64,000 bases of DNA, from contig JAJNNX010000017.1 of NCBI GenBank assembly GCA_023159155.1, positions 892,099 to 956,098 of the forward strand. Reading direction: 5' to 3'. The notes beneath the pieces were generated by a model, which saw only the letters and a program-made list of their open reading frames with translations, did not search any database and was not told the DNA's origin. Below are positions 11,677 through 27,422 of the stretch, in pieces. Numbering within the stretch: position 1 is the first letter of the stretch; the number at the start of each line of letters is the position of its first letter. The position numbers and the translations under genes were made by a program. This DNA is from Ustulina deusta. Its lineage: Eukaryota > Ascomycota > Sordariomycetes > Xylariales > Xylariaceae.

Positions 11677-14344
11677 TAGTTAGTTGTTTAATATAAAAAT
11701 TTTTTTTTTTTATAAAAAAATATTTATTTTAATGTTTATTTGTTTAAGCTTAAGATTAAGAACTATAATAATAGTAAAAATTGTTTTATAGCTTATAAGT
11801 TTAATTATTAAAATAAAAGTTTTATTATAGTTAAGGCTTTTTATTTGTTTAAAATTTTTAATTATTTAGTAAGCTTTGTAATAAGCGATCGACCTATTTG
11901 GTTTATGCTTTAGTTTAAATATTTATTTTTAAAATAATATTTTATATTTTAATAAAGAATTATAAAGCATTTAAGTTTTATTATTAATTAGTAATTTATG
12001 TTTGTTTTTTATATTTTTATATTAGCTATACTAATAAGTACTATTTTTAGTTTAGTTATTTTTATTAAAAAAAAAGTATATATAATATTAATAAATAATA
12101 TTATTATTTAAAATAGGTTAATATTGATTTGATTTATTATTGTTTTATATATTAGGTTTAATATTAGTAGTTAGAGCTATTTAAGTTATTTTATTTTAAA
12201 ATATAAATTAAAACAGTTTTTTTAAACTTTTAGGAGTAATATTATTATAATATAGTTTTGTAGTATTAATAATTTATTATTAGAATTGTTAAAAGTTTAT
12301 ATAAAGAAATCTTGTTTAGAGTTATTTTTATTAACTATTTTAGAACTAATGTTTAGTTTAAAGATAAAAAAAAAGCTTTAATTATAAATAGTTTTATTAA
12401 ACTAGGGTAATATAGTATTTTTTAAAAGTTTTTTAAATATATATTTATATATATGTTTTTAAGTATATAAAGAAATATTTCCTTTTAAAATAGGTAATTT
12501 AGTATTTTTATTAATTATATTAATTATATTATTTTTTAGTTTATTAAAGATTTAAAATCTAATATGTTTAATATTAGTTTTTTGTTTAGTAGTATTTCTA
12601 GTTTTTATTATTATAGTTGTTTTATTAGTGTTTAAAATAAAGTATGCTATTTTATATATAAAAAATTAGTTTTTAATAAAAGTATAGATTTAATATTTTT
12701 TAAACTTAATATTGTTTATATAAATTATTTAACTAGAATTTAAAAAAATAAAATAATTTGTAGTACTTTTTTTTTAATATTTTTATAGCTTTTTTAGTAA
12801 TATTATTTTATTAATGTTAATTAGTAGCTAAAAGGTATAATATTATGTTTTTATTATAATATAATATTTTAAAAATATTTTTTATAAATATAGGTTTTTA
12901 ATTTAAAGTAATAGTATAGTATTTTTGTTCTGGCTGTTTTTTTTAGTTAAAAAAAGTTTAGAACAATTTTAAAAATTTTAAGGTTGATTTTATAAAATAT
13001 ATTTAGGTTATTTTAGTAAAATTATTTTTAATAATTATTTATTAAGTTAATCTATTATATTTTATAATTTGGTTTGTTTTAGTTAGTATATTTATAAAAT
13101 CTATATATAATAATTTTAGTTTTTATGTTTTTTTTATAAACATTTTATATAAAAGGTTTTTTTTATTTATTTTTTAATATAGGTTTTATAAAAATAATAT
13201 TTTTATATAAAAAGTATTTTAGTTAAATAGTTTATTAAGTTTTTTAAGCTTTAGTTATTTAAATATTTTAGTTGTTTATATTAGATTTATATTTTAGGCT
13301 TAGATATAAAATAAATATAAAAACTAATGTTTAAAGCTATAATATTAGTATTATTATTAGAAATATTAATTAAATATAAGCTGCTAATAGTTCTAGTTAT
13401 TATAAAGCAGTTTTTTTTTTTAGTACTAAAAGCTTTGTTATAGAAAAAAAAAATTTAGCTTTTTTTTTAAAAAGATAAAAAATAAAGATTAGATTTATTT
13501 TGTTTTTAAAGAAATAAGTAGCGTTATAAAAAATTGTTTATTTTTTTTAGCTATTTATTATTAAAGTAATTATATAGTTTTTTATTTTTTTAGGTATTAT
13601 TATTTTTATTTTTATTTTTAATATTTTTAAACTAGTATATTTTTTATTATTAAAAAAGCTATTATAATTATAAAATTTTTTTTAACTATAACTTATATTT
13701 AAAATAATAATAAATTTTAGTTTTTTAATAAAAAAGCTGTTTATTATATTATTAAAATTAGTAAAATTAAACTTTAAAAAAACGTTAGTTATATAAAAAA
13801 TTTTTTAAACGTTATAAAATAGTTTAAATATATTAAAAATAGTAATTAGTATAGTTTTGGTTAAAAAGAAATAATAGTATTTATATTAATACTAAATATT
13901 TTAATAAAAAAATTTAGTTTTAAAATTATAGTTAGAGCTATATTAGTACTAAAACTAAAATTAATAAAAATAAAATTAAAAGATTTAGAACTATTAGTAG
14001 TAAAAAAAAAAAGATTATAATTAATAAAGTTATTATTATTATTATAATTTTTTTTTTTATATTTTTATTTATTATTATTATTTTTTTTTTTTGCTATTTT
14101 TTAAAAATTAGCTAAAAAAACTTAGTAAAATATTTTTATAATAAATGCATTTAAACTTTTTATTAAAAGCTGGTAGGTTTATATTGCTTTTTTTTAGTTT
14201 TTAATTTTATTATTTTTGTTTAACAATTATAATAGTTTTATTAAAAATAATAGCCTTTTTTATAATTGTATTATTTTTGTTTTATTTAAATATAATAAAA
14301 AATATATTAAAAAAAGATTTTAAAATTTAAAAAACTTATTAATA
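11677..14344. other. RIP-degraded body of element D, segment 2
   Basis: AT-rich with no usable open frame. It lies between A1 and A and is not homologous by eye to either. It is therefore assigned to the host element D. I see no gene or RNA in it. Confidence 0.5.
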
Positions 14345-14349
14345 AAAAT

Positions 14350-14594
14350 TATCATGATCAGTCAAGTAAAGCTTCTATAGCTAGTTTATTAATAGTATAA
14401 ACAAAGACTCTAAGCTAAAAAAAAAAAAAAAAAAAAAAAAAAAGTCAGAGTTTATAAAGTAGGTAAATATAAACTCTATATATATAGCTGCAAAGTTAGG
14501 TTAGTCCGTACACAGACTTCCTATTTTATTGCTATATAGGTCTGGAGTTCTTATAGGTTTTGCCAAAACTATATAAACTATACTAACTATTATA
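14350..14594 (-). repeat. A-family LTR (minus), 3' LTR of A
   Basis: 245 bp with the family's internal poly-A tract at about 14419-14442. The outer end reads TATCATGATCAG, a mutated TGTTACGATCAG. AAAAT at 14345-14349 is the target duplication. Confidence 0.8.
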
Positions 14595-17500
14595 CTACTT
14601 TTTTTTAAAACTAAAAGTTTAAATATAGTTTTAATTTAAAATTACTAATAATATTAAATTTATATAATTTTTTTATATTATATTGCTTTATTATTATTTT
14701 TGTAATTACTTGTAAATTTATTAATTATTGCTATATATATTTATTTTTATAATTTTATAGAAAATCCGGAAGCTTTTTTATAAGTTTTATAAAATTAATT
14801 AAATTTAATTGGCACGTTTTTAAAATTTTAAGCTATGTACTAAGTATTATTAGGATTGTAGCTTTTTTAAACAACCTAGTATTATAACTTTTTGCTTTTT
14901 TTATATATTTTTAATTGTTTGATTTGTTTAATTTCAAATTCTGCTTTATTATTAATATTTTTAGCTAGAAATAGTAATTAGATTTATTAAAATAAAAGAT
15001 TATTGCTTGTTTTTTATAATCAGTCGATATAAAACAAGTTTTTTATTTTATAAAAATTAAATAAATTAAAAATATAGCTAAATTTTTATTTTTTTAAAAT
15101 TTTAAAAAGTCTAACTAATTAAAAGTTTAATCTAATAGTTAGTACTTATATTATAAAACCTTTTTTTTTTTAAAAACTTTATTTTTTATTTTAAAATTTA
15201 TTAAGTATTTTTTTTTATTAATTTATAATTTGTATTATTTTTATGTAAAAATTACTATATTATATATTATTTTTTAAACATTTTAAGTTTAATGGACTAG
15301 TTTAAACGTTTATTACTTAATATTAAAATTTATAATAATTTTATTAATATTTATTATTAAAAGGTTTTATATTTTAATTTTTATTATTACTTTTAATAAT
15401 AATATATTAATTAATAAATATTATAAAAAATTATATATAAAATTTAAAACAAAAAAATAATTATTTTAATTATTCTAGTATTTATTAATATAAAAATAAA
15501 ATTATTAATCTAATTTTTAATTAGTTAATTTTATTATTTTTTAAGTTTAAAAATAATAAGTATTATTAAAGCAGTACTTAATACTTATAAAATTATTAAT
15601 TATTATTATAAATTTAAAAATAAATAATTTTATATTATTTAATATTTATATGTTTAGTATACTAAAAAATCTATATAAACTTTTATAATATTATATAATT
15701 AATAATTTTATAATGTTTATTTTTTTGCTAAATAAAATTATAATTAAATAATTAAACTTGTTTATAAATACTTATATATAGTTATAACTTTATTAATTAG
15801 ATAGCATATTTTTATTATTTATTATTATATATTACTATATTATAGCTAATATAAATAATAAATAAAAAAAGTTAGAAATCTCGTTTTATAATATTTTATT
15901 TTTTTTATAATTATAATAATTATATATATATTATTTATAATTATATTTTAAATAAAACTAATAGTATTTTTATTTTAATATTTTAATTGTTTTATATTAA
16001 TTTTAATATATTATAATTAAAAATATATAAGTTTTTTAAATTAAACTTATATAAAAAAAAATAATCTTATTTAGAATAATTTTAAATATATATAATTTTT
16101 TATTTTTATTTTTTAGATTTTATAACTAGTTTTTTTATTTAATTAAGTTTATTAAGTTAGCTTTTTAAAAAATATTAAATAAAAAGTTTATAATTAATAT
16201 AAAACTTAGTATTTTATTAAACAGAACTAATATTATTATTTATTTTTTAGTTTTTTTAGTTTTAATTATAAAAAGTTTAACTATTTTCTTTAATAAAATA
16301 TTAGCTATTATATTTTTTTGTTTTAATTAGTATTAAAAAATAATATTAAAGTTTAATAAAAAGTTAGCTTAATATATTTATTGTATTAATAAAATCTATT
16401 TATTTAAAAAATATAATAAAACTTAATAATTAATTATTATAAAAAATTTAGTTTTAAAAAACTTTAAGTAGTAATATTTTAAAGTTTATATTACTACTAA
16501 AAATTTATAGTTTTAAATTAAGTAAGCTTACTTAATTAGTATTATTGTTTTAAAAAAATATTTTATAAGTTTTTAAGTTATATTTTCTTATTATTACTAA
16601 ATAACTTTTTTTATTATATTATATAAAATATTTATTTTTATTTATATTAGTTAATTAAACCTAAAAAAAGCTAAAATAAATATTTTATAAGCTAGTAGTT
16701 TTATATATTTAAAAGCTTATTTTTATTTTAGTCCTATTATAAATAGCTTATTTTTTTTTAATAGTTAATTTAAAAAAATAGTAATTTTATTAATATAATA
16801 AATAAATATATAAATATAATTATAAAGTTTAAAAAATAACTAAATTAATTTAATATTTTTAAAATTATTAAAATTCTAATTTAGAATTGCTTAAATTTTT
16901 ATAAAGTTAATTTTAATTTTTATTTTAGCTTTTATAATTATTTTTAAATAATTAATAATAAATATATTAAAACAAAACTTTTTAATATTTTTTTAATATT
17001 TAGCTTAATATAAACAATAAATTATTTTTTTATAATAAGTTTAGTATTATTTTTTAGTTTAAAAATAAATTAAAATATTATTTATATAAATATTTATAAA
17101 CTTGTTTAAAAGTTTTTAAATTTATATATTAATAAAAACTTGCTATTAAATAGGTTTTATTTTTAAACTAAATAATAAAACTTTTTATTAAAATATTTTT
17201 TTATAAGTTTAAAAAAAAAAATAATATAATTTTATAATTAATAATAATTAATAAAAAGCTTTAATAATATCTAGTTTTATAAATTAAATAATGTTATAAT
17301 AATTAAATATAGTACTACTAATATTTAAAACTAATATAATTTAATTTTTTAAATATATATTTTTTTATTAATAATTAATTATAAATTTATATTTAATTAA
17401 TTTAAATTTATATTTTATTTAATAAAATTTATAACTAATAGTTTATTTATAAATTTTTTTTTAAATAAAATAAACTATATAAATATTTAGTATTAATAAA

Positions 17501-19209
17501 GCTTAAAGGTATATTTTTTATTATTAAGTTCTAATATTATATTAAATCTTAGTTATAATAGTAATAAAGTTTTAGATTTTTTTTAAAAAAACCCCTTTTT
17601 AAATATAATAACTAAAAAAGTAAAAAACTTTATATTAATTCTATATATTTAAAGTTTTTTCTTTTTTTTTTTAAAATTAATTTATTATTAAAAATCTTTT
17701 ATAGTACTATTTAGTTAATTTAAATCTATTTTTTTTATAAAGTATTAATTATTTTTAAGTTTTTTTTAAATAATTTAATATAATTATTTTTAATTATTAT
17801 AAACTTAATTATAATAAGCTTTTTTAAAGTTTTTTTAGTTAATTGCTTTTATTTATTTTAATAAAAGTAATTTTAAAAGTTTTATATAATTTTTTTAATA
17901 ATAGCTTGGTTTTTTTTTTTTTAGAAATTATTATATAGACTTTTTTTGTTTTAAGTTTAAAGGTTTTAGATTTTCTTTTTGTTTTTTTAGTTTTAGTTAT
18001 TTCTAAAATAATTATTTTATTTTTAAAAAATTGTTTTAATATTTAATAATATTTTTTAACGCTTAATTATATTAATTAATATTTTTTTATATTTCTAGGT
18101 CTATATTTTATTATTAATAATTAAAAAGTTTAATTATAATTATTAATAAAAATTAAACTAATAAAAATAAATTATTTAATTAGATTAATTATTATTTTTA
18201 AGTTTTTATTAAACTATTTTATTTTATTAATTATTTAATATTAATAATAATATTATAACTAAAATTAATAATTTAAAATATTTAGTTTTTAAATTATTAA
18301 TTATTAATTTTTATAATATATATTAAATATTTATAAATTTTATTAATTATTTTATTTTAATAATTATAAAATTTTTAAAGTTTAGTTAAATAAACTATTT
18401 TTATTTTTAATTATTTTTTAATTTATTATATAAACTTATAGCTAATTATTAAAAAAGTATAAGTTTTAATATTATATAAAACTAAAATTTTTATTTTAAT
18501 ATTATTAATTTATAATTAAATAAATATTTTAAAAATAATTAATTTGTTTTAGCTATATATTTTAATTAAAATAAATAAAAAAACTAATAAAAAAACTTTT
18601 ATTAGTTTTATTTATTTTTTTAAATTAAATAAACTACTAAAGCTATTTTTATTATAGCTTTTTTTTACTAATTAAATATTTAAAACTTTAAACTTTTAGT
18701 TAAAATAGTTAATTAATATATTTTTTTTATTATAAATAAAACAAGTTTTATTATTTTAATAAACTTTTTTTTTTTTTATAGTTAATGCTTGTTTTAATTA
18801 TTTTAAAATAAATTTTTTAAATTTTTTAAAATTAATTAAAAATTAGTAAACTAGTTTACTAAAAGTTTAATTATTTAAATTAGATTTTTATTTAGTTAAG
18901 TTAGTAAGTTTAGTTTATTAATAATTTTTATAAATTTATTTAATATTATATATTAATTTAATAATTTTATTAATAAATAATTTATAAAAAATATTTAAAT
19001 TTATAAAAATTTTATATAAGTTTTTTTTTAAGTTTATATAAAAATAGTTTTATAATTTATATTTTTATTATAATTTAGCAAGTTAATATTTTTAAATTAA
19101 ACTATTAAATATAAAAATAAACTTATTAATATTTTTATTAGTTTTATATATATAAACTTAAAATATTTTATAAATAATAATTATTTAATTAAAGTTATAA
19201 TAAATTATT

Positions 19210-19374
19210 TAATAGGCATAACTATAGATATATCAGCTATAGCTATAAACATGTTTGTTATATCTATAAATAAGTAGACATCCTTATAATTTCATACTTA
19301 AAAAAAAAAAAATCATTTATTTATACTTTATATAATAATTGTTATAACTAATAAATAACTGAATTGCTATAATA
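19210..19374 (+). repeat. Left LTR of element B
   Basis: 165 bp, the same length as 28527-28691. Shared blocks include GCATAACTATA near the start and ATCATTTATTTATACTTTAT in the middle. Differences are mostly transitions. Confidence 0.8.
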
Positions 19375-22300
19375 AGTAATGCCTATTTACTAATATAAAC
19401 CTTTAATTTCTATGTTATAAAAAGTACGTATATTTAAGCTTATTAAACTACTTATTACTAATAAGATTTTAATAAAGTTATGCCTTAAAAAAGTTTAAGC
19501 AATAATATTAAAATCAAACTTAGCTATAATATTTTTGCACTCAGCTTAATATAAGCAAAGTTAATAAGTTGCTACGTTTTAGTTATTAACCCAAGTTTAA
19601 ATAACTATTATAGCTAAGCTTAGCAATTAAATAATTATGTTTTAACTTTTAACTTTTTATTAGTCCAAGCTTTAGCAACTATATAGCAATACAAAACAAA
19701 AAAAAAGCATAAAATATTTTAGCCTTGCTTTAAAAATAATAACTACTACTTGCTACGCTATAAAAAAAACAAAATATATTAATTTTATAACTAGATATTA
19801 GAACTAGCACAAAAAATAATACTTTAAATAAATTATAATATAACAATATAATTATAAAAATTAAAAAAAAAAACAAATTAAATATTAAAATAAAATTAAT
19901 ATATATAATACTGCTTATTTTAATTTAAATTAAATAAATCTATAATTTTTTTTCTAATAATTTTAACTATTAAAATATTAAATATAAAAGTAATATATAT
20001 AAATATATTTTTATTAAAGTTATTTAACTAGATTAGAACTAAAAGATTTTTAATACTTTTAATTATTTTTTTAATAAAAATAAAAAACTAAATCTTATAA
20101 AAAAACTAGTACTTAAAAAGTAGTAGCTAAACAATATTTTTAATAATATTTATACTAAAGTTAGAAAAACTTTTTATAAAGCTATAGTTAATAAAAAACT
20201 AAACAACTATTTTTATAAGCAGGAATTTTAAACTTTAAAAAGCTATATTTACTAATAATCGGAAGTCAAAAAAAAGCTAGCTTATTTAAAAAAACTAATA
20301 ATTATATTAATAAAAAGGTTTAGATCTATTTAATAATAATAAAAAACTATTATTATAAATTAAAACTTAATAAATATAACTAATATTAATTTATAAGTAG
20401 CTAAAATATTTTATAATATAACTTAGCTTATTATTACTATTTAATAATACTTAAATATAACTTAAAAATAAAGTTTTACTATAATAAAATAGCTATTTAT
20501 AATAACTTATATAAGCTTTTTAATAATAAAGCTATTAAAAATTAAATATTTCTAGCCTAACGTACTAAAAAAATCTAGCAAAAGTTATATAATCTTTTAT
20601 AAAAATAAAAATATTAATTATATAAATATCTATTTTTAGGTTTAATACTTCAAAAAATAAAACAATATAAAAAATAAGTCTGCTATAGTAGCTATAAAAA
20701 AATAAACTTTTTTATAAAAAAATATATTATAATAATAATTTTAATAACTATTTAAAAAAAACATAGCAAAATATAAAGCAACCTTATTAATATTTATAAA
20801 AGCCCTAATCAAAAAATAAAATATTTAACTAAATATAGCAAATATTTAGTTTTTTACTTATAAATATATAATAAAAAATATTATATAAAAAAAGCCTATT
20901 AGAATTTATGCTATAAAAACCTTTAAATATAGCAAAACTTAAAAAAATACTAAAGATTTATAACTATTAATATAATTATAGAACCTATTACTACCCGAGC
21001 TACAAAAGCTTGCGCTAAAACTAGTAATAAAACAAATTATTAATAAATATTTAAAAAAACTAAAAAAAAAACAGCTAGCGTTAACTAAAAAAATAATAAT
21101 AATTATATCTAAAACTAAATATTACGTCTAAAGTAATAAAAAAAAAAAGCAAAAAGCAATTAACGCTAACTAGTTCTAGCAAAACTAGCCGAACTGCAAA
21201 AATAATAATGCTTTACAACAATAAAACTTTAGTTAAAAGCGTTAAAATTCTAAAATACCCTACTATAAACAAAGTTAATTATAATAAATTAGATTACTAT
21301 TATTAAATCGCAAAAAATAAAATAACTAAAATAACTAAAAATAAAATAATAGCTGCTTTAAAATATACTAATAAAATAACTAGTATAATTTTAAGTTTAA
21401 TAATTAATATATTATTAAGTTTAATAACTAAAACAAAAAAAATTAATAAAAGCAATAAATATATTACTAATGTTTTAAACAATAAAAACCAAATATAAAT
21501 AAATTATAAAATTACTATAATAAAAAAGTTATTTAAAACATAAATCCTAATAATAGTAGTAAAACTAAAAACCTAACTATAAAAAAATATATTTATTTTA
21601 ATAAAAAAAAAATAAAAATAACCAATAAAATATATATAGCTATTAAATATAACAAAATAAATAATTATTAGATATATAACTAAAACACTATATTAAAAAA
21701 TAAAAATATACTAATAGACCTAAATATAACATTAAAAACTTATATAAAGTATAAAATTATATTTTATTTAATAAAAATAATAAAAAATTATACTAAAAAC
21801 ACTTATATAAAACAAGCTAAACTAAACAAAAAAAACATTAAATAGGTAAACTTTATATTAATAATATTAACTATACTAAAACTAATTAAGTAAAAAATCA
21901 ATATTTAACTAAAACAAGTTATTAAAGCAAACCTAAAACTATTACTTAAAAAAAAAATTAAAAAAAAAACTATATATTTTTAAATTCCTATTTAAAACAA
22001 TATTAAAAACCCCAAAATTAAGGTTTGCTTAAATATAAAATATTCTAATATACTAATAAACAAAGGTTTTATTAAGAATTTTATAAAAAACCTAAGATTT
22101 TAATATATTAACCCTATATTTATTAATAAAGTAGAAGTATAATTAGTAGTTACTTAAACTATAAATTTTAATATATATATTAAAAAGTATATTAAAAAAA
22201 ATATAATATTTAAATACTTTATAGTAATAGCAAATATAATTAATAACTTAAAACTAAAAATACTAATTAGAACAAAATTTATATTAAAACATAAAGTTAA

Positions 22301-24970
22301 AATTAACTTTATAAAAAAAATATATATTTTTAAGTTAGTATTAGAATTAAAAATATAAAATAAAATAAAAACTAAGCTACTTTTAATAGTACTAATCCAA
22401 AAAGTGTTAGTAATATATATAATAGTTATACCTGCTATAATAATAATATTTATAAACGTAAGGTTTATTAACCTACTAGCTTTTATTAATAAAAAAAATA
22501 AAACAATAAAGCTATATTATTTTAAAAAAAAATAAAGCAGAGCTTATAATATAATACTAAACAAATATTTATTAAAAAAAATCATAGTTTATAACTTATA
22601 TATCTGGCCGATTATAATATAAAAAAATAAAAAACTAAAAACTATTTTTAAGTATTAAAAAAACAAAATTGTTTAAGTTATTAATTAGGCAAATATTATA
22701 AACTATTAAAAAAATAATATAAACCAAAAAAACTAAACCAAAATAGTAAAATACCTAAATAAAAAAAAGCTTAAAAAGTACATATATTTTTTATAAAAAA
22801 ACAAACAAATAATTTAACTATACTAGTTATAAAAACAAACATACTATTTTATAAGATAATAAAACTAATAAATATACTTATAATTAAATTAATAACTAAA
22901 ATAGCTATAGTAACAAACAATATATTATAAATAAAAAAAATCTATAAATTATTTAATAAATATAATATCTTTTATAATAAAAATATTATATTTATACCAA
23001 ATAATTAAAAAATATAAATAAACCTAATAAATAAATAACAAAATTAGCTTAAAACTATTAAAGCATACTTATTAAATATTAAAAATTGCAAGTTTTTTAA
23101 TACCAAACATAATAAAATATATATCTAAAAAAAACTTATATTTATAAACAAACCTACTTTAATTACTTGCTTTATTTTTATTATTTAAAAAATAGTTAAT
23201 AATACTAAAAAAAATTAATTAATAATAAATCTATAACTATTAAATAAAATTATAATACTAAATATATACCTGCTACCTAGCTAAAACAACATAATTAAAA
23301 ATATAATTAACAAACTTTAATTTATATTATTTAATATATTAAACTTTTTTTTTTAATTATTAATATATCTTAAATATTATAACAAAATAGTTATTATTAG
23401 CCTTTAAAGCTTTAAAAAATTAAATATAATATTAATAAAATTTGAAAACTTATTAATATTTATATAAAAGTTTGTAAACTACTTATTTTTTATATACTAT
23501 ATTTTTATATAAGCTTATATTAATAATATAATTATTTTTAATAATAATTTTAATATTTATATAAAATATATAAAAATAATAATAAATATTTTTAATAAAG
23601 CAAAAGTTTATATTAGCGCTTTAAAATCTTTTACTATTTTTTTATTAGTATAGCTACTAAAGTATAATATTAATAATAAAAATATTACTAAAATAAATAA
23701 CAAAATTAAAACATTTAAAAAACTAAAAATATTACGTACTTTAGAAGTTTTAAAAATATATATTAAAATAACTGGCTAGTTATGCTACAAAATAGTTTAG
23801 TTTAACTATAAAATTAAAGTATTACAATAAAAAAAAACCGATTTATTAGCCTAAACAAAAAAAAAAAAAAACTTACTTATTAAAAAGTCTAAACTAGCAA
23901 AACAGAGCTTTACTTCTAAAATTATTTTTAAACTAATAAAAAAAAAACAAAAAGCTAAAAAATGTTACAGAAATATTTATATACGCAATATATTACTTAT
24001 TACTACAAACTAGATAAGCTTTTTTTTTTTAAAATAAATACTTATAAAAAAACTTATAAATTAATAGTTTTTTAACTAAAAAACAAATAAAATAACATAT
24101 TAATACTAAGCTAAAATATTCTAGTAATAAAAGTTAAGCTAATTATATTTCTATTTAAGCTTACTAGTAATATTAAAAAAAAATATAAATTAATAAAAAA
24201 AAAAATAGTAGTAATAATTTAAATATATAAAAAGCTATAAAAAATAATCTAATTAAACATATAACTAGTAAATATACTAATAAACTATACACTAATTAAA
24301 AAAATAATAATATATACTTTATTATATATTATAGATTTAAATAAAGCTAACCTAAAATTTACTAATATAACTAATTACCTTTTTTAATTTTAGTTTAAAA
24401 TTTATTATATATTAAAAATACTAAATATAGTACTAAACATACTTTTTAAATTATTATAAAAGCTAAAAAAACAAAAAAAAGCCAAAAAAAACAAATTAAA
24501 TATATTAAATAACATTTAAAAAAACAACGTTTATTAAACATACCTTACTAAAAAAAACAAAGTTATAATAGATTTTTTTATATTAACTCTAATAATTAAT
24601 AACAAGTTTAAAAAAAAAATAACCCAAAAGTATAATAGCAATACTAAATATAGCCAAATAAAAAATATCTTATTCTAAAAAAAACAAAAAAAAAAAAAAA
24701 GCAAAAAAGAATAAAAAGCCAAATAGCCCTACTATTAAACTAACCAGATACCAAAAAAACATAATAGCTTTTTTTTTGCTTAATAATAATCTTTTTTTTT
24801 ATATTAGTTATAATAAAAAATAATCCTTATATATCCTAAAAAACTATATTAAAAATATCTTTAAACTTATATATAATAAATATTACTATTTTAGTATAAA
24901 ACATATACTATATAACCTATAAAGCATATATTTCTTTATTAAATACTAAAATATATACTAGTTTATAACC

Positions 24971-25470
24971 TATTACATAATATGCAAAAAAAACCAAATT
25001 AATAAGCAACTACTACTAAAAAAATTAATACTAATTAAAACACTAATTATCCTTTACTATATTATTACTATAGATTTTATTATAAATATACTGCTAATAA
25101 AATCTAAAAACTTTTTTTAAAATATAAAAAGATATAACTACTTTAATATATTAATAACTGTATTATATAAAGCTAATAAAAAATTGCTCTTAATACTAAA
25201 ATATAAAAAATATATAATAAAAAACTAAGCAAAAATATTATTATAAATACTATATTTATATAATTAAAATTACTAATAGTTATTATTAGTAATAAGAACC
25301 CAAAGTTTACTAGCAAAGTTTAAAAAAAATTTATAATATATTAAATATTAAACTTTTTTTTTTAATAGCTTATTATTTTTAAATAAATAAGCTTTTAAAA
25401 AAAAAACCCCAAATTATTAAAATAGCTATTAAGTTTTATATAGCTACTAATCTAAATATTTCTTAAACTA
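24971..25470 (+). pseudogene. Retroelement integrase relic (element B)
   Basis: Frame translation from 24971 gives CKKNQINKQ, resembling the second half of the HHCC zinc finger. It is followed by ITIDFIINILLIKSK, which matches the Gypsy integrase segment around the first catalytic Asp (IDFI..LP.S). About 165 bp further on, in another frame, SNKNPKFTSKV resembles the SDRGPQF.S block with the catalytic Asp changed to Asn, as expected from G-to-A. A third stretch near 25430-25500 resembles the region after the catalytic Glu. Stops and frame changes show it is dead. The order is as in Ty3/Gypsy pol. Confidence 0.65.
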
Positions 25471-26991
25471 AATTACTACTAATACTATAATACTACTTAA
25501 ATAATATATTATTAATAACAATTAAAAGGTTACTAAACTAATTAGTGCTAGAATTTTAGCTATAATTTATTATAAACATTCTAAACTAAAAAAAAAGCAT
25601 TAAAACTAGTAATAAAACAATAAAAGTATTAAAAACAAAATATGCTTAAAAAACCAAATATTTAATTAATATAGCTAATATAATCGCCAAAAAAAAATAT
25701 AACAATAAACATACCTTAATAACCTTTAATAAAAGCAATACAGTTTATTTTAGACTATACAAAAGTTATTACTTACCTAGCAAACCTAAACAAAAATAGT
25801 TATTAATAAAAGCAGAACTCTTTAAAATTATTAAAAAAATAAAGCCACTAGTATATAAACTCAACTTTTTTAATAATTAGTATGTTTACTTTATAATCTT
25901 AGTTATATAACTTTATAAACTTAAATAAAAAAAAGACTTTTTTAATAAAAAAGTCCCTTTATTAGGCCTAGTTATTATTAAAAGAACTAAAAATTACTAA
26001 AAAGTTAAAAAAATTACTTAAAAAAAATCCAATTCTTAAATAGTAAACTTTTAATTAAGTATACCATTAAATAAAAAAATAAAATAGCAAATATAACCAA
26101 AACTTTAATAAAAAAAAATTAAAACTATTAGCACCTAACTTAGTTAATAAATATAAAACTAATAATACTATCAACTAAATAAAAAAATACAAAAAACACA
26201 ATATTACTTATGCAAAAAAAAACAACTTATTAAAATAACTATACTAAATAACAAAACAAAAAAACGCATATAAAACAACAAATATACTATATTTATTTTA
26301 AAAAACTTTTATTTTTTAAAGATTACAAGCTAACTATATATACTAACAAAAAATATATTATATTTATTATAACTATTTTACTTTTTAAAAAACTATATTA
26401 AAAATAATAAATATATAGCTATAAATAAAATATATACTACTAAGCTTAACCACTATAACAATAGTAAAAGAACTACTACAAAAATAATACATAAACAGCT
26501 AAAAAAAAGAAATATACTACTATAGCTACTTATTATAAATAAACAGTAATACTTTTCTTACGTACCTAGGGGCGCCTTTTTAAACAATAAAGCATATTTA
26601 CTATTAAATATACTTGCTATAAACCAATATAGCCATAATAAAAAAAACAAAATACAAAGTTACATACTAGTCTATTTATATAAATAGGCTTTACTTTTCC
26701 TACTTTTTCTATTGCTTTTTTCTTTTTATAAAATTCAAAAAGTCTATTTTATTATGTTTAATATCAGATCTACAAAAGCGCTAACTATTATAACAACTAT
26801 ATTAAACTTAATAGATCAGCTACTAGCCCAAAATTAGCCCTAACATAACAATAATACTACTTTTCTATCTAATAGCTATAATAAAAAAAATATTATACTT
26901 AATAAATATAATATTTTTGCTAATCAAAAATTTAATATTCTTATTAATTAAAAACTTAATATTCCTACTATTTAAAGCGCTAATATAAACT

Positions 26992-27023
26992 TAAATAATA
27001 ATAATAATAATAATAATAAAAAA
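26992..27023. repeat. (AAT)n microsatellite
   Basis: About ten AAT units lie within element B. A similar run lies at about 27390-27418. Confidence 0.8.
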
Positions 27024-27388
27024 CAAGTTATACCTACTATAATATATAACAATACTAAAAATAAATATATAATTATAAATCTTAGTTAAAACAACAGTAA
27101 AAATAACAAAAATACCAAAAAAACCGCCAAACCTATTAACATAGCATAAATAACCAAAAAAAGAATTTAAAGTTTTTAGATCGGGCTATAAAAAAAAAAA
27201 AAATCACTACAGCTAAAAAAACTACTAAACGTAACACTACTTCTATTAAAAATAGCACCTAAAAAAAAAATACTATATTAAAAAAAATCTATTAAAATAA
27301 AAAAAACAGTAAAAATACTAAAAGTAATAAATCAAGCATTAAAAATAAAAAATAATTAACTATTACTATTAGATTGTTTAAAAATAGC

Positions 27389-27422
<34 letters not shown>

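Noticed and set aside
11870..11960. Integrase-like SDR motif on the plus strand in D
   Set aside because: The surrounding residues do not continue the family pattern and the frame breaks at once; too weak to assign D to a superfamily.
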